A program made the translations under genes and the position numbers. Source: Bacteroidia bacterium (GTDB taxonomy: Bacteria > Bacteroidota > Bacteroidia > J057). From it: a DNA stretch of 64,000 nucleotides. The notes beneath the pieces are model-generated. The model was not told the DNA's origin and did no database searches. It saw nothing but the letters and a program-made list of their open reading frames with translations. Location of the stretch: assembly GCA_030430205.1 (NCBI GenBank), contig JAUIGE010000017.1, positions 62,001-126,000 of the forward strand, written 5' to 3'. Shown one piece after another: positions 34,543-43,284 of this stretch (positions within the stretch are counted from its first letter, which is position 1; each line of letters begins with the position of its first letter).

Positions 34543-36324
34543 TTATTTCACACACTGAAACTCTACGCGACGGTTGAGTTGGTGCAGGCGCTCGATCTCA
34601 CGGTTACCGTGGCGATCAGGCAATTCAGGAATGATGTTCTCTCTTTCACCTTTGAACTCAATGGTAAAGCGAGATTTGTCGATTCCGTAGGTATTCACAA
34701 GGAATTGAACGGCATTATTCACGCGACGCTTAGACAACTCATCGTTGTAGCTATCACTATTGCGAACATCCGCGTGACCAACAGCTTTGACTTTCAGGTT
34801 TGGATTTGATCGCATGATTTGGGCGATTTCCCACAGCTGAGGGTACTGGGTAGGCTTGATGTCATCTCCATTCAAATCATAATAAATGATAGGAAGGATA
34901 CAACCGCCATTGGGACCCATCTCTTCACGAACAATCTTGCGAACCTTCTCTTCATCAAAGTTATTGATGGTGATACCATTTCCGTCAACCTGTACACCCT
35001 GATCAGAGCCAAGCTCCTTGTCACGGTAGTCAGGAATACCGTCTTTGTCTTCGTCTATGGCACGGCCCTGCTCATCTACAAGCGCTCCGCGCTCAGTAAA
35101 CATCTCCATATCGTCACGGTCATTTACGCCATCACCATCGGTATCTCTGGTCTTACCTCTGTAATCTACAGGCATGCCTTCCGGGGTATCTGGCTCGATG
35201 TCGAAGAAGTTTTTCACTCCATCGTTGTCGTCATCTTTTTCAAATTCTTTGACAAGCTTGCGAGCTTCCTGAGAAGAAGCAGCCATTTCATTCAGAGGAT
35301 TCACTTTCCAGTGACCACCTTCTCTGCTGTTTCCGAGGTGGAAGTGCAGGCCAATGGTGAGTTGGTTCATATTGTCCCAGTTAGGAGACAGGTCACCTTG
35401 CTCAGTCCAGCGAAGACCGTCCAACATATCATCAAAAGAAACACCCAGGCGATACTCGCCTTCAATCTCCAGTCTGCGGCTAATAAAGTAGCTGATACCT
35501 GCAGCTCCTGTAAGGAGTACACGCATACGATAAAAATCGTCTCCTACTATAAAGCCCTGGCTTTTGGTATAGATCTCTGCTTCAGACTCGAAGTCCAATT
35601 CACTGGGGAAACTTCCGTATAGCGTTTGCAAATCGTTGAGTACACGGGTTTTTTCGTCTCTGAAATTACCGCGTGTAGGAGGGTTGGGTGGATCATAGGA
35701 GATACCAGAGAAGTCATAATTTTCTCCATTGGAGTCGAGGACGTCTACTTTGGTATTGATACCTATCAAACCCAAACCAAAGGCAGCATAGAGATTCCAT
35801 TTGGTGCTTTCCTTATAGAAGTTGACGTTGTTGAGGTTAAATACCCCCTGCATCGTCACATCAAAAGTTTTGGTCTGATAGTTCATGAATACAGGATCTG
35901 TATACCCTTCCTGCCTCCATGGGTTGTTGTTGGTAGAGTCAAGGGGAGTAAAACTGCCGAAAGCATAACCGCCACGTGGACGGTAGTCCAGTCCGAAGTT
36001 ACGGGTGTAATTGCCTTCCAGTCGGAGGGAGAACGCATGGCCAAAGGCTCTGCGTACGGAGAGGCCGATCGCTCCCGGAGGGGCAATAGGGAAATCAGAG
36101 ACGTCACCGGTGATAAAGGCTAGGCCGCCTTTTATGCCAATAGACATGTCACTCTTAGGACGAGGAGGAAACAAGGATTCGCCATCCTTGTACTTTTGCA
36201 AAGCTTCTTTGTCTTTAGCTTTGTACCATTTTTCGTCTAGACGATCGTTTGTTTGGGCAAATAGGCTGGTGGATATAAACCCCGCCAGTAAAACCAATAA
36301 CAGTAAGGGTTTGAACTTTTTCAT
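34543..36324 (-). CDS. OmpA-family outer-membrane protein with TSP3 calcium repeats
   Basis: 593 aa. A signal peptide (1-23) precedes an N-terminal beta-barrel (about 55-350). Thrombospondin-3-like calcium loops follow (about 365-455: DDDNDGVKNF, DTDGDGVNDRDD, DEDKDGIPDYRD). The C-terminal OmpA peptidoglycan-binding domain (about 475-593) carries VKAVGHADVRNSDSYNDELSKRR with the Asp and Arg that bind diaminopimelate. It should tie the outer membrane to the wall; such proteins are among the most abundant in Bacteroidota. It is a single-gene unit with a TACATTTG box upstream, but I could not find a -33 TTG at the right distance. Confidence 0.93.
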   Translation of the reverse strand: MKKFKPLLLLVLLAGFISTSLFAQTNDRLDEKWYKAKDKEALQKYKDGESLFPPRPKSDMSIGIKGGLAFITGDVSDFPIAPPGAIGLSVRRAFGHAFSLRLEGNYTRNFGLDYRPRGGYAFGSFTPLDSTNNNPWRQEGYTDPVFMNYQTKTFDVTMQGVFNLNNVNFYKESTKWNLYAAFGLGLIGINTKVDVLDSNGENYDFSGISYDPPNPPTRGNFRDEKTRVLNDLQTLYGSFPSELDFESEAEIYTKSQGFIVGDDFYRMRVLLTGAAGISYFISRRLEIEGEYRLGVSFDDMLDGLRWTEQGDLSPNWDNMNQLTIGLHFHLGNSREGGHWKVNPLNEMAASSQEARKLVKEFEKDDDNDGVKNFFDIEPDTPEGMPVDYRGKTRDTDGDGVNDRDDMEMFTERGALVDEQGRAIDEDKDGIPDYRDKELGSDQGVQVDGNGITINNFDEEKVRKIVREEMGPNGGCILPIIYYDLNGDDIKPTQYPQLWEIAQIMRSNPNLKVKAVGHADVRNSDSYNDELSKRRVNNAVQFLVNTYGIDKSRFTIEFKGERENIIPELPDRHGNREIERLHQLNRRVEFQCVK

Positions 36325-36596
36325 ATACTTCCGATTAAACTGTTTCGCAAATGTAAATTCAAGCTATTTTAGAATTGAGAACTGGTTGGAAAAAATAATT
36401 TTTTGTGACTGCTTCAATTATGTATGGAAAAAATGATGCCAAAAATATGAAATATTTACTCCCCCTAACATTTAGAGAAGTAAAAATATTTTGATTTGCT
36501 CCCGAATGTACAAATCCGGGGGTAACACACACTAAAGTCGATGAGGGAATCTTGCAGAAATGCTCGTTCATGGAGGAGAGCTGCGCAAAAAAGAAG

Positions 36597-36667
36597 AGGC
36601 GACAAGCGGATTCGAACCGCTGTACAAGGTTTTGCAGACCTTTGCCTAGCCACTCGGCCATGTCGCC
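36597..36667 (-). tRNA. tRNA-Cys (anticodon GCA)
   Basis: Minus strand. The acceptor stem GGCGACA/TGTCGCC, D-arm with GGCTAGGC, anticodon loop CTGCAAA giving GCA, and T-arm GCGGTTCGAATCCGC are all intact. The 71 bases exclude CCA, which is not encoded. A T-rich tract follows. Confidence 0.96.
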
Positions 36668-36687
36668 TTTTATTCTTGACGTGGCCG

Positions 36688-36717
36688 CAAAACTAAAGAG
36701 AAAGTTGATTAATTCAA
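36688..36717 (-). promoter_or_regulatory. Promoter of tRNA-Cys
   Basis: On the minus strand TTG (36715..36717), 19 bases, then TAGTTTTG (36688..36695), a full -7 consensus. It is placed about 20 bp upstream of the tRNA 5' end. Confidence 0.7.
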
Positions 36718-36753
36718 ATCTCTAAGAAGATATTTTAACCAGTTAATGGAGAT

Positions 36754-37110
36754 TCATTTTTGGGCAAAGGAAGCCTCCACGTAGGCACGTGTACATTTCT
36801 CCATCGCAAGGGGCTTTTCTTTACTGACTCTGACATCCACCTGGGCGGCCATGGGTTGGTTTTCGAGTATTTTCCAACCAATAAGCTCTACCAAAGTTTC
36901 GAGCAGGTTCACTGGTTTGCTCATGACTTCAAGTATCAGTTCATAGACCTTTGAGTAGTCTATGGTATGTGAAAGATCGTCCGATTTCCCCTCTATCCCA
37001 CTTTTTGTCTCAATATACACGTCTACTACAAAATGAGTGCCTTTTTTTCTTTCTTCAGGATAAACGCCGTGATAAGCGTAGATTTTGATGCCTTCTAATG
37101 CAATTTTCAT
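36754..37110 (-). CDS. folB: Dihydroneopterin aldolase
   Basis: 118 aa, the normal size. MKIALEGIKIYAYHGVYPEERKKG carries the YHGVYPEE signature. A DDLSHTIDYSKVYELILE segment (about 41-58) and the C-terminal VRVSKEKPL with its lysine complete the active site. It cleaves dihydroneopterin to 6-hydroxymethyl-dihydropterin, the substrate branch for FolP, whose gene lies 0.9 kb upstream on the same strand with only cdaA between. The three genes probably form a unit. Confidence 0.95.
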   Translation of the reverse strand: MKIALEGIKIYAYHGVYPEERKKGTHFVVDVYIETKSGIEGKSDDLSHTIDYSKVYELILEVMSKPVNLLETLVELIGWKILENQPMAAQVDVRVSKEKPLAMEKCTRAYVEASFAQK

Positions 37111-37164
37111 AGCTTTTGGGGATGATTTGACCGATTATTTAATTATAGGAAAATATTTTTACCC

Positions 37165-37968
37165 TCATTTATTTTCCTTCTCGCTGCGTATTGACCGCTG
37201 ATAATGTAGCTGAATAGCTTTGTCCAGTTTCTCATAATCCAGATCGCGGTTCAATTCTCCCAGAAAGGCGGTGGATATTTCCCGCCTTTCTTCAGACACG
37301 ATGATCACCAAAGCATCGCTTTGTTCGGATATACCCACCGCTGCGCGGTGTCGCATGCCGCACTCTGCAGGAATCTCCATAGACTTGCTGATCGGCAGTA
37401 TGCAACGAACAGCGACAATCTTGTTGTCGTGGATGATCATGGCTCCATCATGAAGCGGACTCTGCTTCTGGAAAATGGTATATATCAGGCGGGAAGAGAC
37501 TTCCGCATTGAGCTTGTCGCCGGTTTCCTGCACCTCCAGCATGGGATTGCTGCCTGTCAGGACGATGAGGGCACCATTGCCTGTGGCGCGTATATCTTTG
37601 AGCGCAGCTTCTATCTCCAGGTAAATTTTTTCGGAAACGACTTTGGCGGTCACATGCCGCACTGTGCGGTCAAAGATGGTATTGCGACTGGCGTCAGTGA
37701 TAAATTTGCGCAATTCCGGCGCAAAAATGATGATCAGTACGATCGCTCCCAGGCCCAGAAACTGGTCCAATATGGTTTTTAACAAAACCAAATCAAGCAC
37801 TTCCACGATGCGCCAGATAATGAATATCCCAAAGATCACCCACAAAACCCGCAGTGCCAGGCTGCCACGCAGCATGCCATAGAGCCGGTAAAGCAAAAAG
37901 CTTACAAGTGCGACATCTATGATGTCTACCAGGCGGATGGGGACGAAGCCTATTTCAAATAGTTTCAT
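37165..37968 (-). CDS. cdaA: Diadenylate cyclase (c-di-AMP synthase)
   Basis: 267 aa from the ATG at 37968. An in-frame start at 38043 would translate heptad repeat DNA and overlap folP, so it is rejected. Three N-terminal membrane helices (about 12-85) are followed by the DisA_N domain (about 100-255), with the catalytic DGA in SPLHDGAMIIHDNKI and RHRAAVGISEQSDA. It makes cyclic di-AMP, which controls potassium, osmotic and wall homeostasis. The location behind folP is common in Bacteroidota. Confidence 0.95.
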   Translation of the reverse strand: MKLFEIGFVPIRLVDIIDVALVSFLLYRLYGMLRGSLALRVLWVIFGIFIIWRIVEVLDLVLLKTILDQFLGLGAIVLIIIFAPELRKFITDASRNTIFDRTVRHVTAKVVSEKIYLEIEAALKDIRATGNGALIVLTGSNPMLEVQETGDKLNAEVSSRLIYTIFQKQSPLHDGAMIIHDNKIVAVRCILPISKSMEIPAECGMRHRAAVGISEQSDALVIIVSEERREISTAFLGELNRDLDYEKLDKAIQLHYQRSIRSEKENK

Positions 37969-37972
37969 AAGA

Positions 37973-38035
37973 GGTTTTGGGTTTCGGGTTTTGAGTTTCG
38001 GGTTATAACTCGGAACCCGAAACCCGAAACCCGGA
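37973..38035. repeat. Inverted-arm heptad array overlapping the end of folP
   Basis: The left arm (37973..38004) has four to five GGTTTCG-type units. The right arm (38008..38035) is ACTCGGA, ACCCGAA, ACCCGAA, ACCCGGA. Only three bases separate the arms, so the hairpin is compact. The folP stop codon (38003..38005) lies inside it. Confidence 0.9.
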
Positions 38036-38890
38036 ACTTTCACGCATAAAGGTATATATTTTACACATATTCATTGCTTCTTTCACATCATGCACCCGGA
38101 GGATTTTTGCGCCTTTTTCCAATGCTTTGAGGTGGAGAGCAGTAGTATAGGGAAGCACATCATCAGGTGTGGTGCCGAGCAATTTGTAGAGCATGGATTT
38201 GCGGGAAATACCTGCCAAAAGCGGCAGTTGGAGTTGCTGGAAGTGCTCCAGGCGATGTAATAGCTGGTAGTTGTGTTGCCATTTTTTGCCAAAACCGAAG
38301 CCCGGATCTACGATCAGATCGACGATGCCATGGGCTCGTGCCTGCTCGATTTTATGGATAAAATAATCCCAAACTTCTTCCACCACATCCCCATAAGAGG
38401 CTTTGCTTTGCATATTCTGAGGGTTTCCCTTCATGTGCATCATGATGTAAGGAGCGCCAAAACGCGCTACTGTGGGCATCATGGCCGGGTCAAGATCTCC
38501 GGCGGAGATGTCGTTGATGATGTGCACGCCTGCCTCCAGCATGCGCTGCGCCACCGCTGCGCGGAAGGTATCAATAGATATAATCGCTTCAGGGAAGCGA
38601 CTCATGATGGCGACTGTGATCGCCTCTATGCGCGCCAACTCCTCCTCAGGACGGATGTCCTGAGCGCCGGGCCGGGAGGAATATCCTCCGATATCGAGGA
38701 TACTGGCACCTTCGGCCAGCATTTTTTCTGCCTGGGCCAGCGCTTTGTCTGATTCATTGTACCTACCGCCATCCGAAAAACTGTCTGGCGTCAGATTCAG
38801 GATGCCCATCACGACGGCCTGGCTCAGGTCAAGCAAGCGACCGCGGCAATTCAGGCTGTATGGCTGTTGCGTTTCCAATAGGTTGTTCAA
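38003..38890 (-). CDS. folP: Dihydropteroate synthase
   Basis: 295 aa. VMGILNLTPDSFSDGG (about 28-43), ILDIGGYSSRPGA, INDISAGD, DPGFGFGKK and GISRKSMLYKLLG are the conserved pterin- and pABA-binding loops. It joins hydroxymethyl-dihydropterin diphosphate to p-aminobenzoate. The natural end of the family is near KIYTFMRES (about 285). The last ten residues (SGFRVSGSEL) are encoded by the heptad repeat array and are probably dispensable. Its start at 38890 is 69 bp from the divergent DUF1599 gene. Confidence 0.96.
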   Translation of the reverse strand: MNNLLETQQPYSLNCRGRLLDLSQAVVMGILNLTPDSFSDGGRYNESDKALAQAEKMLAEGASILDIGGYSSRPGAQDIRPEEELARIEAITVAIMSRFPEAIISIDTFRAAVAQRMLEAGVHIINDISAGDLDPAMMPTVARFGAPYIMMHMKGNPQNMQSKASYGDVVEEVWDYFIHKIEQARAHGIVDLIVDPGFGFGKKWQHNYQLLHRLEHFQQLQLPLLAGISRKSMLYKLLGTTPDDVLPYTTALHLKALEKGAKILRVHDVKEAMNMCKIYTFMRESSGFRVSGSEL

Positions 38891-38959
38891 CTATTTTTTT
38901 AGTTAATCTTTGTCCCCTGCGATTTTCCTCCTAAATTCGCTCAAAATTACAATATCCCC

Positions 38960-39502
38960 TTGAAAGACACGAATCAGCAATTTCAGCAAATAATCAGTCA
39001 GTGCAGGGAGGTTTTTCTTCGGAAAAATCAGGATTATGGCACTTCCTGGGCTATTTTCCGCCTTCCTTCCATCACAGATCAGATTTATATCAAGGCCCAT
39101 CGTATACGCACCCTTGAAGAAAAGAAAGCCAACAAGGTGGGCGAAAGTGCTGAAGAAAGCTACCTGGCGATCATCAATTATTGTATCATTGCCTTGATTC
39201 AATTTGAAAGATTCAAGCTGAATCAGGAGCTTCCTGCCGATGAAGCCCAACTTGCGGACATGTATGACAAGAAAGTCCAATTGGCTTTTGATACGCTTCA
39301 GGCCAAAAACCATGATTATGGAGAGGTTTGGCGCAGCATGCGGGTGAGTTCTATGACCGACCTGATTTTGGTAAAAATCGAGCGCATCAAGCAAATGGAA
39401 GACAATGCTGGCAAAAGTGCCAGCTCCGAAGATGTCGATGGTAACTATATTGACATCCTCAATTATGCCGTATTCTCACTGATATTACTCAATTTTGTAT
39501 AA
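38960..39502 (+). CDS. DUF1599 protein (nucleotide-modification-associated domain)
   Basis: 180 aa made of two copies of the same helical unit: REVFLRKNQDYGTSWAIFRLPSITDQIYIKAHRI (about 16-50) and DTLQAKNHDYGEVWRSMRVSSMTDLILVKIERI (about 111-145). The frame starts at TTG 38960; no ATG exists upstream before a stop, and family members begin at this point. DUF1599 is related to MazG-like/NTP-pyrophosphatase folds, but no activity is established. It is followed after 12 bp by the DoxX gene, an arrangement conserved in Bacteroidota next to folP. Confidence 0.88.
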   Translation: MKDTNQQFQQIISQCREVFLRKNQDYGTSWAIFRLPSITDQIYIKAHRIRTLEEKKANKVGESAEESYLAIINYCIIALIQFERFKLNQELPADEAQLADMYDKKVQLAFDTLQAKNHDYGEVWRSMRVSSMTDLILVKIERIKQMEDNAGKSASSEDVDGNYIDILNYAVFSLILLNFV

Positions 39503-39514
39503 AGAAAAGCGATC

Positions 39515-40912
39515 ATGACTAGCTATCAAATTATTGGAATTTTAGGCCTGCTGCTGGGATTAGCAGCAACTGTGGTGATGTTCAGGGAACATTTTCGCCC
39601 ACTCAGCCGGAAAAATCTTATCCGTTACGGTATTTTCTTTTTGGGTTCTGTGATTGTGATGGGCGCAAGCCTGTTTCAGATAGTAGCTACCCTCTCCGAG
39701 TACGGTATGCCCGGCATGAATGTGCTGGAAACCGAAGGCGGCTCAGGCCTTTTCGTGCCTACCATGGTCACCATAAGCTGGATTTTTCTGATGATCGCTT
39801 TCATGAAAAGGGCGAATAAAGAACCCGAGATGAAAGTGAGCGGGATGGGCAGAGAGCGTCTGCCTTTTACCCATCTCCTGGTGTGGGGCATTCGCATTTA
39901 TATAGCGGTGCTCTTTATTTTTTCCGGCTTTGTCAAAGCGAACGATTACATCGGATTCAGCTATAAGCTGGAAGAGTACTTCCAGGTTTTTGCGAATTAT
40001 ATGCCCGCATTGGAGGGATTCTGGCAGTTCTGGGAAAAGCTGTCTTTGCCCCTTGCATGGTTTATCAGCGTTTTTGAGATTGCTTTGGCGGTAGCGATCC
40101 TGGTTGGCTGGCGCATGCGCATCACAGCGCTATTGACCCTGTTGATGATGATCTTCTTCACCATCCTGACAGGATTTTCCGCCATCACAGGCGAAGTCAC
40201 CGACTGTGGATGCTTTGGAGATGCACTCAAACTGGAACCCTGGGAGTCCTTTACCAAGGACCTGATTTATATGGTCATGCTGATGCCTGTTTATTTGCTG
40301 CGCAAAGAGATTCAGGCTTTTCCTACGAAAAAGATAGCACTTGCCCTGACGGCTGCCGCCTTTATCATCTCTGGTGTTTACGCCTGGTATTGTCATGAAA
40401 ACCTGCCTCAGGTGGATTACAGAGCCTATAAAGTAGGCGTTGACCTCAATGTTTGTACCACACAGGAGGACGAAAAAGGCGAAATCAAGTGTAAAGATTG
40501 GTACCAAAATTACTATTTCGACTTCCGCGCCAGCGAGCAGGCGGCTCAGGATACCAATTTTGTCATGCCTCCTGAAGTAGACCCACTCGTAGGCAAGGTA
40601 ATGGCTGTTTTTATGGCAAAAATCGAAAAAGCCGATGCCGAAGCCATCAAAGAAAGTATAGCACTCGCAGGAGAATTGCAGCCTGCAGGTATTCAGGTTG
40701 TGGGCATGTCGTCTGCCTATCGGTCGCTTTTGGAGGAAAAAGACAATCAATTCAGGTTCAACTATCCGATTTCGCTTTGGGATGCAAAAATGCTCAAGAC
40801 AGTTGTGCGCTCCAATCCGGGCTATGTGCTGATGCAGGATGGGGTCATTTTGGGCAAATGGCATCATAATAACCAGCCTTCCAAGGCGGAGGTCGAGGGC
40901 TTACTTAAGTAA
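39515..40912 (+). CDS. DoxX/MauE-like membrane protein (BT_3928 family)
   Basis: 465 aa. Two membrane helices (about 4-24 and 37-60) and a third (about 82-100) precede a DoxX/MauE-type four-helix unit (about 125-270), with IFSGFVKANDYIGFSYKLEEYF and the DCGCFGD motif near 228, whose two cysteines resemble the MauE redox pair. A C-terminal periplasmic region (about 315-465) looks like a degenerate thioredoxin-like domain. It is inferred to act in membrane redox or disulfide chemistry. It is coupled with the DUF1599 gene. Confidence 0.85.
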   Translation: MTSYQIIGILGLLLGLAATVVMFREHFRPLSRKNLIRYGIFFLGSVIVMGASLFQIVATLSEYGMPGMNVLETEGGSGLFVPTMVTISWIFLMIAFMKRANKEPEMKVSGMGRERLPFTHLLVWGIRIYIAVLFIFSGFVKANDYIGFSYKLEEYFQVFANYMPALEGFWQFWEKLSLPLAWFISVFEIALAVAILVGWRMRITALLTLLMMIFFTILTGFSAITGEVTDCGCFGDALKLEPWESFTKDLIYMVMLMPVYLLRKEIQAFPTKKIALALTAAAFIISGVYAWYCHENLPQVDYRAYKVGVDLNVCTTQEDEKGEIKCKDWYQNYYFDFRASEQAAQDTNFVMPPEVDPLVGKVMAVFMAKIEKADAEAIKESIALAGELQPAGIQVVGMSSAYRSLLEEKDNQFRFNYPISLWDAKMLKTVVRSNPGYVLMQDGVILGKWHHNNQPSKAEVEGLLK

Positions 40913-40913
40913 G

Positions 40914-41008
40914 ACAGTTGGCAGTATGCCGTTGGCAGTATTGAAACCCTTTGAAAATCAAAGTATAGTCTAAGCTGCCAACTGCATACTCCTCACTGCC
41001 TACTAATA
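40914..41008. repeat. GGCAGTT heptads in two inverted arms
   Basis: The left arm (40914..40945) has 7-bp units GACAGTT, GGCAGTA, TGCCGTT, GGCAGTA. The right arm (40970..41008) reads the same on the other strand (GGCAGTG, AGGAGTA, TGCAGTT, GGCAGCT). An inner CTTTGAAAATCAAAG palindrome lies between. It separates the DoxX gene from the glycosyltransferase gene. Confidence 0.75.
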
Positions 41009-41009
41009 A

Positions 41010-42194
41010 ATGAGTCTGGAGAAAAAAATAACTCATCTTACGGTTTTAAATCCTGCGATCCACACGCGGATTTTTTACAAGCTGGCGCTCAGCCAGCGGG
41101 AGTTGGGCTATAGTGTCTCTATTATAGGACAGTCTGCGACAGTCGGTCGCTTTGAGCAGGAAGGTGTCCAGATTATTTCCACCGGAAAATTTAGCCGCCT
41201 GAGTTTCAAAAGAATTTTTGCGGGTTTCCGCATTTTTCGGCTTGCTTCCAGGGAAAAAGCTGACGCTTTTTGTATACACACACCCGAGCTTCTCTGGGTG
41301 GGGCTGTTGCTAAAAGGCCTCACAGGAGCAAAGCTCCTGTACGATATGCACGAGGATTATCGTGCGACGATCCGCCACGGCGGGCAATATGCCCGCCTGA
41401 TCCGCCGCCCGCTGGCGGCTGGCTTGCGTCTGTGGGAGCGCATCTGCATGCGCTGGATAGATGGACTCAGCTATGCTGAGATGAGCTATGAAAACGTCCT
41501 CCGCGCTGCGGAGGGGAAGTATGTGGTTTTGAGGAATACTTTTAGAGGTGAGAGCAGAGAGCAGAGAGTAGAGAGCAGAGAGCAGAGAGTAGAGAGCAGA
41601 GAGCAGAGAGTAGAGAGGCGAGAGGCGGGAGGCGAGATACTGCTTACTGCAAACTCCCACCTGCCAACTATGCTCTACACCGGTACTTTGGCGGCGGACT
41701 GGGGTATTTGGGAAACGATCTCCTGGTGGGAGAAATTCAACCAGATCAGGCCCTTGGAGTTGAAAATGGCGGGTTTTTCTTTTGACAAAGCATTCATTCA
41801 GGAGATTCGAACGCGCATTGCTGCGACTCCTTTTTCGGACCGCTTCGAACTGATCGGCGGAACGGAATATGTGCCTCATGAGCAGATTGTTGATCTGATT
41901 CGAAACTGTACCTTTGGCACCGCCTTTTACCAGCTCAAGCCACACATCATCGGCAAAATCCCGACAAAGTTTTATGAATACATGGCTTTTGATAAGCCTT
42001 TGTTATTTACACCTGAAGCCTGTTGGGAGGCTTTTGATCAAAAATATCAACTTGGGATTTCCCTTTCCGGAAATGAAAATCCTGCTGAAATCCTTCAGCG
42101 GCTGGACGCATGGCAGGCGGTGCATCAGCCTGCTGATTATAGTTGGGAAAATGATAAATGGATGATGGCGGATTGGTTGGAAGATGTGCTATAA
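41010..42194 (+). CDS. Glycosyltransferase (GT4-like) interrupted by an in-frame heptad array
   Basis: 394 aa. The N-terminal Rossmann half has LNPAIHTRIFYKLALSQRE and LYDMHEDYRATI (about 110-125). The C-terminal half has LYTGTLAADWGIWE (about 226-240), an EYVPHEQIVDLI segment and the donor-site GKIPTKFYEYMAFDKPLLF (about 314-332), typical of GT-B enzymes. Between them, residues about 181-211 are a repeat peptide built on ESREQRV, encoded by 13 heptads. A change by one repeat unit shifts the frame and truncates the protein. It is likely a surface-glycan enzyme; the acceptor is unknown. Confidence 0.85.
   Translation: MSLEKKITHLTVLNPAIHTRIFYKLALSQRELGYSVSIIGQSATVGRFEQEGVQIISTGKFSRLSFKRIFAGFRIFRLASREKADAFCIHTPELLWVGLLLKGLTGAKLLYDMHEDYRATIRHGGQYARLIRRPLAAGLRLWERICMRWIDGLSYAEMSYENVLRAAEGKYVVLRNTFRGESREQRVESREQRVESREQRVERREAGGEILLTANSHLPTMLYTGTLAADWGIWETISWWEKFNQIRPLELKMAGFSFDKAFIQEIRTRIAATPFSDRFELIGGTEYVPHEQIVDLIRNCTFGTAFYQLKPHIIGKIPTKFYEYMAFDKPLLFTPEACWEAFDQKYQLGISLSGNENPAEILQRLDAWQAVHQPADYSWENDKWMMADWLEDVL
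41550..41640 (+). repeat. Thirteen heptads inside the glycosyltransferase gene
   Basis: The units are GAGAGCA, GAGAGCA, GAGAGTA repeated three times as a 21-bp triplet, then GAGAGGC, GAGAGGC, GGGAGGC, GAGATAC. The 21-bp higher-order unit keeps the reading frame and the shorter 7-bp step breaks it. Confidence 0.92.
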
Positions 42195-42246
42195 TAATTT
42201 ACCTTGCATTAGCCAAATACAAATTCCGAATTTTCAAATCACTTCT

Positions 42247-43278
42247 ATGCTTTCATCCAAACTTCCTATCCTTATTCTGACTGTATTGTTTGTAATGAGT
42301 GCCTGTGCTGGCTCTGAAGGCACAAATGAGCAAAATTCAGAAGCTGACAAAATCCAGGAAAATATCACTGCGGAATTGGTTATACTGGATAAGGAAAAAC
42401 AAAATGCCATTCGTTTGGCAGGACCTATCCGCCAGATGGCGGATGAGTTACTCTTCACCGAAGGTCCTGTCTGGGTACCCGAAGGCTATCTGCTCTTCAC
42501 CGATGTGCCTGCTAACCGCATTTACCGTTGGGATGATCAATATGGACTCAGCCTGTATATGGAAGCCAGCGGCCTCGACCCAAAAGATGCAATTGACTCT
42601 ACTTATTTGGGTAATTGTGGCGCAAATGGTCTATTGCTGGACTATGAGAACCGCCTGCTGATTTGCCAGCATGGCAACAGGCGATTGGTGCGCATAGAGC
42701 CAGACAGCAGCATCACTGTGCTTGCAGACCGCTTTCGCGGCAAGCGCTTCAATAGTCCCAATGATGTGGCCATCCACAGCAATGGCGATTTGTATTTCAC
42801 GGATCCACCTTATGGATTGCCCCAGGGCGATCAGGACCCCGCCAAAGAATTGGCATTTAATGGCGTATATCGCCTTTCAAATGGGAAACTTTCCCTGCTT
42901 GACTCCACCCTGAGTCGCCCCAATGGCCTGGCTTTTTCACCCGATGAAAAACACCTCTATGTCGCCGTTTCTGACCCCCAGCATAAGGTTTGGTACCGAT
43001 ATGATGTCACTGCTGATGGGATGTTGGAAAACAAAAGCCTCTTCCACGATGTCACAGCTGAGACTGCTCCAGGCCTGCCTGACGGCATGGTAGTAGATGC
43101 TCAGGGCAGACTCTTTGCCACAGGGCCGGGAGGTGTATGGGTTTTTGAAAAGGACGGCAGCCTGCTGGCACGCATACAGCCTCCCGAAAGTCCTGCAAAT
43201 TGTACGTTTGGCGGAAAAGCGGGCAATACCCTCTTTATGACAGCACGGACTGGCCTCTACGCAGTAGAAGTCGAGTAA
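42247..43278 (+). CDS. SMP-30/gluconolactonase-like lipoprotein
   Basis: 343 aa from ATG 42247, which begins a proper lipoprotein signal (MLSSKLPILILTVLFVMSACAG, Cys near 20); an upstream ATG at 42184 overlaps the glycosyltransferase. The beta-propeller has the metal site residues in FTEGPVWVP (Glu), NGLLLDYENRLLICQHGNRR, SPNDVAIHSNGDLYFTDPPYG (Asn/Asp) and DGMVVDAQGRLFATGPGG (Asp). These match calcium-dependent sugar lactonases, so it may hydrolyse a lactone in the periplasm; the real substrate is unknown. Confidence 0.9.
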   Translation: MLSSKLPILILTVLFVMSACAGSEGTNEQNSEADKIQENITAELVILDKEKQNAIRLAGPIRQMADELLFTEGPVWVPEGYLLFTDVPANRIYRWDDQYGLSLYMEASGLDPKDAIDSTYLGNCGANGLLLDYENRLLICQHGNRRLVRIEPDSSITVLADRFRGKRFNSPNDVAIHSNGDLYFTDPPYGLPQGDQDPAKELAFNGVYRLSNGKLSLLDSTLSRPNGLAFSPDEKHLYVAVSDPQHKVWYRYDVTADGMLENKSLFHDVTAETAPGLPDGMVVDAQGRLFATGPGGVWVFEKDGSLLARIQPPESPANCTFGGKAGNTLFMTARTGLYAVEVE

Positions 43279-43284
43279 GCAGGC

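Noticed and set aside
37969-38043. N-terminal extension of CdaA
   Set aside because: Encoded by the heptad array and overlapping folP; the membrane helices start after the ATG at 37968.
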